Origin: Pyrinomonadaceae bacterium
GTDB lineage: Bacteria; Acidobacteriota; Blastocatellia; Pyrinomonadales; Pyrinomonadaceae
NCBI GenBank assembly: GCA_013813825.1
Contig: JACCRA010000040.1
Coordinates: 1-5,141 of the forward strand
Reading direction: 5' to 3'
Length of the DNA: 5,141 bases
Part shown: piece after piece, positions 1-5,141 of the stretch
Layout: each line of letters begins with the position of its first letter
Numbering within the stretch: the stretch's first letter is position 1
Translations under genes and position numbers: made by a program
The notes under the pieces: generated by a model
The model's database searches: none
Told to the model about the DNA's origin: nothing
Seen by the model: the letters and a program-made list of their open reading frames with translations, nothing else

Positions 1-1
1 G

Positions 2-226
2 TACGGCGCGCACCCGCTGCCCGTCGCGTTCACCGTCGGCCTCACGCTCGTCAGCATCGTTCTCTGGGGCACGCTCGCCGGATCGATGCTGCCGTTTCTC
101 CTGCGCCGCCTCGGTTTCGATCCGGCAGTCTCGTCCGCGCCGTTCATCGCCACGCTGGTGGACGTGACCGGCCTCGTCATCTATTTCAGCATCGCCGCCC
201 TGCTGCTGCGCGGCACGCTGCTCTAA
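2..226 (+). CDS. mgtE: Magnesium transporter MgtE, C-terminal fragment (5' end outside window)
   Basis: Only the last 74 codons are present, open at the left edge and ending in TAA at 224-226. The fragment has two hydrophobic segments (about residues 8-34 and 48-69 of the fragment). Between them is the signature of the MgtE membrane domain: [16 protein letters not shown], then SSAPF and TLVDVTG. In the family this domain forms the dimeric Mg2+ pore in the cytoplasmic membrane. The Asp in TLVDVTG (fragment residue 54) occupies the place of the conserved pore Asp that contacts Mg2+ in Thermus MgtE; this equivalence is from memory of the family, not an alignment. The cytoplasmic N domain and CBS domains that sense intracellular Mg2+ would lie upstream. 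The next gene starts 88 nt downstream on the same strand, and no stem-plus-T-run terminator is visible between them. Confidence 0.9.
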   Translation, partial: YGAHPLPVAFTVGLTLVSIVLWGTLAGSMLPFLLRRLGFDPAVSSAPFIATLVDVTGLVIYFSIAALLLRGTLL

Positions 227-233
227 AGAACGC

Positions 234-310
234 TGACAGGTGACAGGCGACGGATGACAGGATAAAATTCCGCTCTCGCTTTTCGCTGATCATTCGTCAC
301 TGGTCACTGT
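234..310. repeat. Inverted heptamer-repeat element upstream of the channel gene
   Basis: The left arm (234-261) is four 7-base units: TGACAGG, TGACAGG, the degenerate CGACGGA, and TGACAGG. The right arm (296-309) is two units of GTCACTG. The arms are roughly complementary. Bases 236-257 can pair with 290-310 in about 19 pairs, including two G-U pairs, two mismatches (248/299 and 245/302) and one bulged G (239), around a loop of about 32 nt. The right arm ends five bases before the ATG at 315. A similar element lies before clpB. The function is unknown: it may be a dispersed intergenic repeat, a transcript-stabilising hairpin or an attenuator. Confidence 0.75.
240..268 (+). promoter_or_regulatory. 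Possible sigma70-type promoter of the channel gene
   Basis: GTGACA at 240-245 (five of six matches to TTGACA) is followed after 17 nt by TAAAAT at 263-268 (five of six matches to TATAAT). A transcript would start near 275 and carry a leader of about 40 nt before the ATG at 315. The -35 hexamer lies inside the TGACAGG repeats, so the repeat may contribute promoter activity. Equally, the match may be fortuitous because every repeat unit contains TGACA. The alternative is read-through from mgtE. Confidence 0.35.
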
Positions 311-314
311 TGTT

Positions 315-1784
315 ATGCCCCGTTCTCAATTCCAGAAGCAACTCGCGATGCCACTCATCGCCGCCGCGATCTTCGCGGCGGTCCTGTATCTCGTCGTTCC
401 GGTATTCGCCCCGCTGTCGCTCTCCGCCGAGCAATTTCAGTCACTCCCCGACGATCAGCAAAGGCAGCAGGAGATGGCGCAAGCCACCTTTGAGTGGATC
501 GGGAAACTCCTGAAGATCGCGCTGTTGCTGAGCCTGATGTTCGCGCTGGAGCGCGTCGTCAGCCACCTTATTTTCGTCACGCTGTTTCGCGCCCGCAAAG
601 GCAAGGAAGCGCCGAGCCTCGTCCGCGACATCTTTTCGCTCGTCGCCTATATCCTTTTCACGACGCTAATCCTCAAGAATTATTTCCCCAATCTCTCGCT
701 CGGCGCGCTGCTTTCGGGGTCGGCACTGGTCGGCGTGATCCTCGGCCTCGCTTTGCAGGACACGCTTGGCAATCTCTTCTCCGGTTTGTCGCTGCACGCC
801 GACAAGCCGTTTGACGTGGGCGACGTGATCTCGATCGGCAAATGGACGGGCGTCGTCCAGAGCGTCACGTGGCGCGCGGTCAAAATCAGGACATTCACGA
901 ACCACATCGTCCTCGCCAGCAACGCCCTCGTCGCCAAAGAGTTGCTTGAAGTCTGCCCGCGCGAAAACCAGAATGCGCGCCTTGTCTTCTTTAACGCCAT
1001 CTATTCCGACTCGCCGGCGAAAGTCATTCACGTCGTGCGCGAAGCCGTGCGCGAGGCCGAGAACGTCTTGCGTGAGATCACGCCCATCGTCCGTATTCGC
1101 GATTTAGGAGCGAGCAGTGTCGATTACGAAGTCAAATACTGGCTCGAAAATTACGCCCGTTATAACGACACCGATGCTCTCGTTCGCCAGCGCATCTGGT
1201 ACGCCTTCCGCCGCGCTGGCCTGACCTTCGCCTACCCGACGCAAAGGCTCTACATTGAGCGCCCGCCGCGCGATGGCAAGCCGGCGAGCAGCAGCGCCGT
1301 GCTCCAACGGCTTTCGGCCGTCGATATTTTCGCGCCGCTGTCGACGGAAGCGTTGGAAAAACTGGCCGGCGGCGTGACCCGGCACGTTTACGCTCACGGC
1401 GAGGCCATTATCCGCGCCGGCGAGGATGGGGCTTCCATGTTCGTCGTCAATGAAGGTTCGGTGGAAGTGCAGATTGCCGACAATGGTCGCCCGCGCACCG
1501 TCGCCACGCTGCACGAAGGCGACTTCTTCGGCGAGATGGCGCTGTTTACAGGCGAGCCGCGCACCGCCAATGTCGTCGCCGCCGAAGAAACAGAGGTGAT
1601 GGAAATCGGTCACGCCGCGATGAAACAACTTTTTGACAGCGACCCGGCACTAGCTGAATCCCTGAGCCACACAATCGTCGAACGCCGTACCAATCTCAAC
1701 GCGCAAGCAGCCATCCCGGTTAATGCAGAGGATGAAAACGACGGCCTCGTATTCTCGATTAAACGATTTTTCGGCCTCGACTAA
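315..1784 (+). CDS. MscS-family channel with C-terminal cyclic-nucleotide-binding domain (bCNG-like), 489 aa
   Basis: This is a membrane channel of the MscS superfamily fused to a CNMP-binding domain, the architecture called bacterial cyclic-nucleotide-gated (bCNG) channels. Hydrophobic segments lie at about residues 11-33, 62-91, 104-121 and 128-160. The last is the pore helix plus MscS signature: Gly/Ala-rich 130-147 (GALLSGSALVG, GLALQDTLGN), then KPFDVGD at 164-170 opening the cytoplasmic beta domain. The alpha/beta vestibule domain runs to about 316. The CNMP domain spans about 330-455, with the phosphate-binding cassette FFGEMALFTGEPRTANV at 404-420; Glu407 and Arg416 are the expected ribose and phosphate contacts. 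Family knowledge is that bCNG proteins respond to cAMP and are poor tension sensors. Here Thr417 follows the Arg, as in cGMP-binding domains. The tail (477-489) is a short amphipathic segment, DGLVFSIKRFFGLD. The start at 315 has no Shine-Dalgarno sequence. Met12 (base 348) is an alternative start, also without a strong one. Confidence 0.9.
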   Translation: MPRSQFQKQLAMPLIAAAIFAAVLYLVVPVFAPLSLSAEQFQSLPDDQQRQQEMAQATFEWIGKLLKIALLLSLMFALERVVSHLIFVTLFRARKGKEAPSLVRDIFSLVAYILFTTLILKNYFPNLSLGALLSGSALVGVILGLALQDTLGNLFSGLSLHADKPFDVGDVISIGKWTGVVQSVTWRAVKIRTFTNHIVLASNALVAKELLEVCPRENQNARLVFFNAIYSDSPAKVIHVVREAVREAENVLREITPIVRIRDLGASSVDYEVKYWLENYARYNDTDALVRQRIWYAFRRAGLTFAYPTQRLYIERPPRDGKPASSSAVLQRLSAVDIFAPLSTEALEKLAGGVTRHVYAHGEAIIRAGEDGASMFVVNEGSVEVQIADNGRPRTVATLHEGDFFGEMALFTGEPRTANVVAAEETEVMEIGHAAMKQLFDSDPALAESLSHTIVERRTNLNAQAAIPVNAEDENDGLVFSIKRFFGLD

Positions 1785-1853
1785 AAGCTCCGCGCGCGCC
1801 GCAACATCAATCGTTGGAATAGTTAGCCGCGCCGTAAGCCTTCCGGTTTGGGA

Positions 1854-1874
1854 CTTGACAGCAAGAGACTCAAC
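1854..1874. promoter_or_regulatory. HAIR-like operator (putative HspR binding site)
   Basis: CTTGACA (1854-1860), a 7-nt spacer, and ACTCAAC (1868-1874) match the HspR-associated inverted repeat CTTGAGT-N7-ACTCAAG at 11 of 14 positions with exact spacing. The symmetric core is TTGA-N11-TCAA. It covers the -35 element and most of the spacer of the hsp20 promoter, the right place for a repressor. HspR is a MerR-type repressor of clpB, hsp20 and dnaK genes in several phyla. Part of the left half-site is simply the -35 TTGACA, so some of the match is not independent. No hspR gene is in the window. Confidence 0.5.
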
Positions 1875-1883
1875 CTTTATTAT
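1855..1883 (+). promoter_or_regulatory. Sigma70-type promoter of hsp20 (and probably clpB)
   Basis: A perfect TTGACA at 1855-1860 and TATTAT at 1878-1883 (five of six) are separated by the optimal 17 nt. The expected start point is near A1890, giving a leader of about 83 nt before the hsp20 ATG. This is the best promoter-like sequence in the window, and it sits directly upstream of a stress gene. A housekeeping promoter covered by an operator fits repressor-type heat shock control rather than a sigma32-type promoter. Confidence 0.7.
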
Positions 1884-1908
1884 TCTCCCACGCTCATCAA
1901 CTGAATGC

Positions 1909-1966
1909 TCTCCTTGCCACCTTTTGGCCGGCGATGAGTGTTCACTAATTCTTTGCTATGAGGAGA
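1909..1966 (+). promoter_or_regulatory. Possible ribosome-site-masking leader structure (RNA thermometer candidate)
   Basis: TCTCCT at 1909-1914 is perfectly complementary to AGGAGA at 1961-1966, which contains the hsp20 Shine-Dalgarno sequence. The helix can be extended by two G-U pairs (1915/1960 and 1916/1959). The 46-nt loop contains a small GCCA/TGGC stem (1916-1919 with 1925-1928), which competes for base 1916. Short helices that hide the ribosome site at low temperature are known upstream of several small heat shock genes (ROSE, fourU, Synechocystis hsp17). Six pairs across a long loop are weak, so this is a suggestion only. Confidence 0.25.
1961..1965 (+). promoter_or_regulatory. Shine-Dalgarno site of hsp20
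   Basis: AGGAG lies 7 nt before the ATG at 1973. It decides the start: an in-frame ATG at 1958-1960 lies immediately upstream of this motif, has no such site of its own, and would add five residues not expected in the family. It is the only clear Shine-Dalgarno sequence among the three gene starts in this window. Confidence 0.85.
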
Positions 1967-1972
1967 ATTCAG

Positions 1973-2503
1973 ATGTCGATAATTCGTTACGATCCGTTTC
2001 GTGATTTACGAAGTTTGCAAGATGAGGTTAATCGCCTCTTCTCAACTAATTTGTCGCGCGTCTTCGGCGACGAAAACATCGCGCGCGGCGCGTGGACTCC
2101 GTCCGTGGACATTTATGAAAACAAGGACCAGATCGTCCTCGAAGCTGAACTTCCGGGCATGAGCCGCGAAGAATTTGAGGTGACGGTCGAAAATAACGTG
2201 CTGACGTTGCGCGGCGAGCGCCGCTTCGAGAAGCGCGACGAGTCGGACAACTATCATCGCGTCGAGCGTGCTTACGGCACGTTCACGCGCTCTTTCACGC
2301 TGCCGCAGACAGTTTCGCCCGAACAGGCGATCGCCGAATATAAAAACGGCGTGCTGCGCGTGACGCTCGCCAAACGTCAAGAGATCAAAGCGCGCCGCAT
2401 CGAAATCAAGAGCGACGGCGCTACCCAGCCGCAAACCATTGAGGCTACCGCCGAGACTGAAAACGCGGCTCAGAACAAGAAGGAAGCCGCCGGAGGGCGG
2501 TAA
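1973..2503 (+). CDS. hsp20: Small heat shock protein, Hsp20/alpha-crystallin family, 176 aa
   Basis: This is an ATP-independent holdase that binds unfolding proteins in the cytoplasm and passes them to DnaK and ClpB. The N-terminal arm (1-40) begins MSIIRYDPFRDL, typical of bacterial class A small heat shock proteins. The alpha-crystallin domain spans about 41-135, from WTPSVDIYE through the ELPGMSREEFEVTVENN stretch and LTLRGERR to the hallmark YKNGVLRVTL at 123-132. The C-terminal extension carries the I-x-I motif (Ile143-Glu-Ile145), which docks into neighbouring dimers during oligomer assembly. The tail after 147 is low-complexity and rich in Ala, Thr, Glu and Lys, somewhat longer than in the minimal family member. 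The start is set by AGGAG at 1961. The gene has its own strong promoter with a HAIR-like site, and clpB begins 69 nt after its stop with no obvious new promoter, so the two are probably co-transcribed. Confidence 0.96.
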   Translation: MSIIRYDPFRDLRSLQDEVNRLFSTNLSRVFGDENIARGAWTPSVDIYENKDQIVLEAELPGMSREEFEVTVENNVLTLRGERRFEKRDESDNYHRVERAYGTFTRSFTLPQTVSPEQAIAEYKNGVLRVTLAKRQEIKARRIEIKSDGATQPQTIEATAETENAAQNKKEAAGGR

Positions 2504-2507
2504 AACT

Positions 2508-2571
2508 ACAGCGGTCAGAGGCCAGTCAAAACAACTGCCTTCACTGACCTCTGACCTCTGACTTCTGCTGT
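2508..2571. repeat. Inverted heptamer-repeat hairpin between hsp20 and clpB
   Basis: GGTCAGAGGCCAGT (2513-2526) pairs with ACTGACCTCTGACC (2543-2556) at 13 of 14 positions around a 16-nt loop. An outer five-base stem, ACAGC (2508-2512) with GCTGT (2567-2571), closes the structure over a 10-nt bulge. The right arm is a direct repeat of the 7-base unit CTGACCT, CTGACCT, CTGACTT, CTG (2544-2567). The element fills nearly the whole gap and ends one base before the clpB ATG. No T-run follows, so it is not a classical terminator. It could tune the hsp20:clpB ratio by stabilising the hsp20 message or by partial attenuation. Confidence 0.8.
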
Positions 2572-2572
2572 T

Positions 2573-5141
2573 ATGCGTTTAGACAGATTTACATTGAGAG
2601 GCCAAGAGGCCATCCAGACGGCCATCGAGGCGGCGGAGAAGAACCAGCACCAGCAGGTCGAGCCGGAGCATTTGCTGTTCGCGATGCTGGAGCAACCGGA
2701 GGGCGTCGTGCGTCCGATCCTCGGCAAGCTCGGCGCGAACTTGCAAGTCGTCTTAAATGACGTGCAGGCCGCCATCGCGCGCTTCCCCAAAGTGCAAGGC
2801 GGGCAGCAGTATTTCAGTCCGCGCCTGAGCCAGATTTTTACTGCCGCCCAAAAGCAGGCCGAAGAGATGCGGGATGAGTACGTGTCGACCGAGCATCTCC
2901 TACTCGCCATCGCGGACGAGAAGGACGGTACGGCGGGACGTATTCTGCGGCAGCACGGCGTCACTCGCGACGATTTGTTGAAAGTCGTGACGGACATGCG
3001 CGGCGGGGCGCGGGTTACTGATCAGAACGCGGAAGCCAACTATCAGGCGCTCTCGAAGTACGCCAAAGACCTGACCGATCTGGCGCGACAAGGCAAGCTC
3101 GATCCGGTCATCGGCCGCGACGATGAGATTCGGCGCACGATTCAAGTGCTCTCGCGGCGCACGAAGAACAATCCCGTTTTGATCGGCGAGCCGGGCGTCG
3201 GCAAGACCGCCATTGTCGAAGGGTTGGCGCAAAGGATCGTGTCGGGCGACGTGCCAGAGACTTTGCGGAACAAGCGTCTGGTGTCGCTCGATCTCGGCTC
3301 AATGCTGGCGGGCGCGAAATACCGCGGCGAGTTCGAGGATCGACTGAAGGCGGTCTTGAAAGAGATCGAAAGCGCGAAAGGTCAGATCGTCCTCTTCATC
3401 GACGAGTTGCACACGCTGGTCGGCGCGGGCGCGGCGGAGGGCGCGATTGACGCCTCGAACATGCTCAAGCCCGCTCTGGCGCGTGGCGAGTTGCGCTGCG
3501 TGGGCGCGACGACGCTCAACGAGTTCAAAAAACATTTGGAGAAAGATGCGGCTCTCGAACGACGCTTTCAGCAGATTTATGTCGGCGAGCCGACGGTTGA
3601 GGATACCATCGCGATTTTGCGCGGCCTAAAGGAACGCTACGAACAGCACCACAATGTTGACATTAAAGATTCGGCGATTGTCGCAGCAGCGACTTTGTCG
3701 AACCGCTACATCACGGATCGCTTTCTGCCCGACAAGGCCATTGACTTGATCGACGAAGCGGCGTCGCGCCTGCGGATCGAGATCGACTCCCTCCCTATCG
3801 AGATCGATGAGCTAGAGCGCGAGATCATGCAACTTGAAATCGAGCGCCTCGCGCTGCAACGCGAAGATGACGAACGCTCGCAGGAACGTCTGAAGAACAT
3901 CGAGCAGCGGGTCGCCGATCTCAAAGAGCGCTCTTCAGCGAAGAAAGCGAAGTGGCAATCCGAGAAAGACGCGATCACGCACATGGGCGAAGCCAAAGAT
4001 AAGTTGGAACAGCTTAAGCTCCAACTCGATCAAGCGCGTAACGCCGGCGACCTCGCGCGCGCTTCCGAGCTACAGTACGGCCAGATTCCCGAACTTGAAC
4101 AAAAGCTCGCCGAGGGACAGGCCAAGCTCGCCGAGATTCAGACGGACGGCGTGATGCTCAAACAGAAAGTTGACGAGGAAGAAGTAGCCCTCGTCGTCGC
4201 CAAGTGGACAGGCATCCCCGTCTCGAAGATGCTCGAAGGCGAGATGCAAAAACTCGTCACGATGGAAGAGCGTCTAGGCTTGCGTGTGATCGGGCAAGAC
4301 GAAGCCTTAACGGCGGTCGCCAATGCCGTGCGCCGCGCGCGCGCGGGGCTGCAAGACCCCAACCGCCCGGTCGGCTCGTTTATCTTTCTCGGCCCGACCG
4401 GCGTCGGCAAGACCGAGACGGCCCGCGCTCTGGCCGAATTTTTATTCGACGACGAGCGAGCGATGATCCGTCTCGACATGTCCGAGTACATGGAGAAGCA
4501 CGCGGTCGCGCGCATGATCGGCGCGCCGCCGGGCTACGTCGGTTATGAAGAGGGCGGCCAATTGACGGAAGCCGTCCGCCGCCGACCTTACTCGGTCGTC
4601 CTCTTCGACGAGATCGAGAAAGCGCACCCGGACGTATTCAACGTGCTGCTGCAAATTCTCGACGACGGACGGTTGACCGACTCGAAGGGGCGCACGGTTG
4701 ATTTCAAAAACACGGTCTTGATCATGACCTCGAACCTCGGCTCGCGCGAGATACAGGAAGCCGGCGACGACGAAAGACAAGCGCGCGAAGCGGTGTTGCA
4801 AATACTTCGCGGCCACTTCAAGCCGGAGTTTTTGAACCGCATCGACGACATCGTAATCTTTCACCAGTTGTCGCGCGCGCAGATCAGTTCGATCATCGAC
4901 GTGCAACTCGAACGTCTGCGCCGGACTCTCTCCGAGCGCAACATCACCATTACGCTCGACGAGTCAGCGAAGGAGTTGCTCGCCCGCGAGGGCTACGATC
5001 CGCTGTACGGCGCGCGCCCGCTGAAGCGCGCGATTCAGACGTTGATTCAGAATCCGCTGGCGTCGAAACTGCTGCGCGGCGAAGTCGCGCCGGGGCAGAC
5101 TCTTCGGGTGTCCGCCGATGGCGACAACATGATCTTTAACC
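2573..5141 (+). CDS. clpB: Chaperone ClpB (Hsp100 disaggregase), 3' end outside window
   Basis: This is a hexameric AAA+ ATPase that threads aggregated proteins through its pore together with DnaK. The window holds 856 codons without an internal stop, and the family is about 860 residues, so only the extreme C-terminus is missing. [13 protein letters not shown] fits the usual ClpB start. The Clp N domain has two repeats (about 1-75 and 79-145). D1 has Walker A GEPGVGKT (205-212), pore Tyr250 in AKYRGEF, Walker B Asp277-Glu278, and Arg fingers 330-331. The M-domain coiled coil (about 400-540) contains [12 protein letters not shown] at 492-503, with Tyr502 on the DnaK-contact surface. After WTGIPV (545-550), D2 has Walker A GPTGVGKT (607-614), pore Tyr655 in GYVGY, Walker B Asp679-Glu680, Arg756 and sensor-2 GAR (Arg815). 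All ATPase residues are intact. The M domain distinguishes it from ClpA and ClpC. The ATG directly follows the repeat hairpin and has no Shine-Dalgarno sequence. Confidence 0.98.
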   Translation, partial: MRLDRFTLRGQEAIQTAIEAAEKNQHQQVEPEHLLFAMLEQPEGVVRPILGKLGANLQVVLNDVQAAIARFPKVQGGQQYFSPRLSQIFTAAQKQAEEMRDEYVSTEHLLLAIADEKDGTAGRILRQHGVTRDDLLKVVTDMRGGARVTDQNAEANYQALSKYAKDLTDLARQGKLDPVIGRDDEIRRTIQVLSRRTKNNPVLIGEPGVGKTAIVEGLAQRIVSGDVPETLRNKRLVSLDLGSMLAGAKYRGEFEDRLKAVLKEIESAKGQIVLFIDELHTLVGAGAAEGAIDASNMLKPALARGELRCVGATTLNEFKKHLEKDAALERRFQQIYVGEPTVEDTIAILRGLKERYEQHHNVDIKDSAIVAAATLSNRYITDRFLPDKAIDLIDEAASRLRIEIDSLPIEIDELEREIMQLEIERLALQREDDERSQERLKNIEQRVADLKERSSAKKAKWQSEKDAITHMGEAKDKLEQLKLQLDQARNAGDLARASELQYGQIPELEQKLAEGQAKLAEIQTDGVMLKQKVDEEEVALVVAKWTGIPVSKMLEGEMQKLVTMEERLGLRVIGQDEALTAVANAVRRARAGLQDPNRPVGSFIFLGPTGVGKTETARALAEFLFDDERAMIRLDMSEYMEKHAVARMIGAPPGYVGYEEGGQLTEAVRRRPYSVVLFDEIEKAHPDVFNVLLQILDDGRLTDSKGRTVDFKNTVLIMTSNLGSREIQEAGDDERQAREAVLQILRGHFKPEFLNRIDDIVIFHQLSRAQISSIIDVQLERLRRTLSERNITITLDESAKELLAREGYDPLYGARPLKRAIQTLIQNPLASKLLRGEVAPGQTLRVSADGDNMIFN

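Noticed and set aside
234..310. CRISPR array or mobile-element end
   Set aside because: The units are only 7 bases and tandem without unique spacers. No transposase, target duplication or cas gene is nearby.
1785..1853. Rho-independent terminator after the channel gene
   Set aside because: There is a GC-rich CGCGCGCG stretch at 1790-1799, but no stable stem followed by a T-run.
1854..1890. Sigma32-type heat shock promoter upstream of hsp20
   Set aside because: CTTGAC resembles the -35 CTTGAA, but there is no CCCCAT-like -10 at the right distance, while TATTAT is at the perfect sigma70 spacing.
1936..1949. GAGTGTTCACTAA resembling a CIRCE half-site for HrcA
   Set aside because: CIRCE needs TTAGCACTC, 9 nt, then GAGTGCTAA. 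Only a GAGTG and a nearby CACTAA are present, with a 2-nt gap and the wrong order, so this is a chance short palindrome.
1958..1960. Upstream in-frame ATG for hsp20
   Set aside because: It lies immediately before the AGGAG motif and has no ribosome site of its own. Starting at 1973 gives the normal family N-terminus.
1723..2004. Open frame of 93 codons across the end of the channel gene and the hsp20 promoter region
   Set aside because: It overlaps a well-supported gene end, the promoter and the hsp20 start. Its composition resembles no family and it has no ribosome site.
2515..4906. Several long antisense open frames opposite clpB, and others opposite the channel gene and hsp20
   Set aside because: They mirror the codon structure of GC-rich coding sequence, give biased Arg/Ser-rich or shuffled proteins, and match no recognisable domain.

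Overview
The window is a stretch of bacterial chromosome with every gene on the + strand. The gene order is: the 3' end of a Mg2+ transporter gene (mgtE), a mechanosensitive-type channel fused to a cyclic-nucleotide-binding domain, a small heat shock protein (hsp20), and an almost complete clpB disaggregase that runs off the right edge. Base composition is moderately GC-rich. No tRNA, rRNA, insertion sequence, phage gene or CRISPR array is visible. The proteins are widespread families and do not fix the taxon. The heptamer-type TGAC/GTCA repeats between genes, together with the gene content, make me lean towards Acidobacteriota (Blastocatellia-like), but this is a weak inference from memory.

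Layout. Bases 2-226 are the last 74 codons of mgtE. Bases 227-314 hold heptamer repeats that can fold into an imperfect hairpin and also supply a plausible sigma70-type promoter. Bases 315-1784 encode the MscS/CNMP channel (489 aa). Bases 1785-1972 are a true promoter region with a near-consensus TTGACA-N17-TATTAT promoter, an overlapping inverted repeat resembling the HspR operator (HAIR), a leader of about 80 nt that could mask the ribosome binding site, and a clear AGGAG. Bases 1973-2503 encode Hsp20 (176 aa). Bases 2504-2572 hold a second heptamer-repeat hairpin. From 2573 to the edge is clpB (856 codons seen).

How the genes work together. Hsp20 holds unfolding proteins in a refoldable state, and ClpB with the DnaK system pulls them out of aggregates. 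The 69-nt gap without a visible promoter, and the heat-shock-like control region upstream of hsp20, suggest one hsp20-clpB stress operon under HspR-type repression. The upstream channel and Mg2+ transporter are membrane ion-flux proteins and probably belong to separate transcription units.

The window is mostly ordinary. The parts that deserve a second look are the non-coding ones: the paired repeats that end exactly at the start codons of two different genes, the HAIR-like site, and the possible RNA thermometer.
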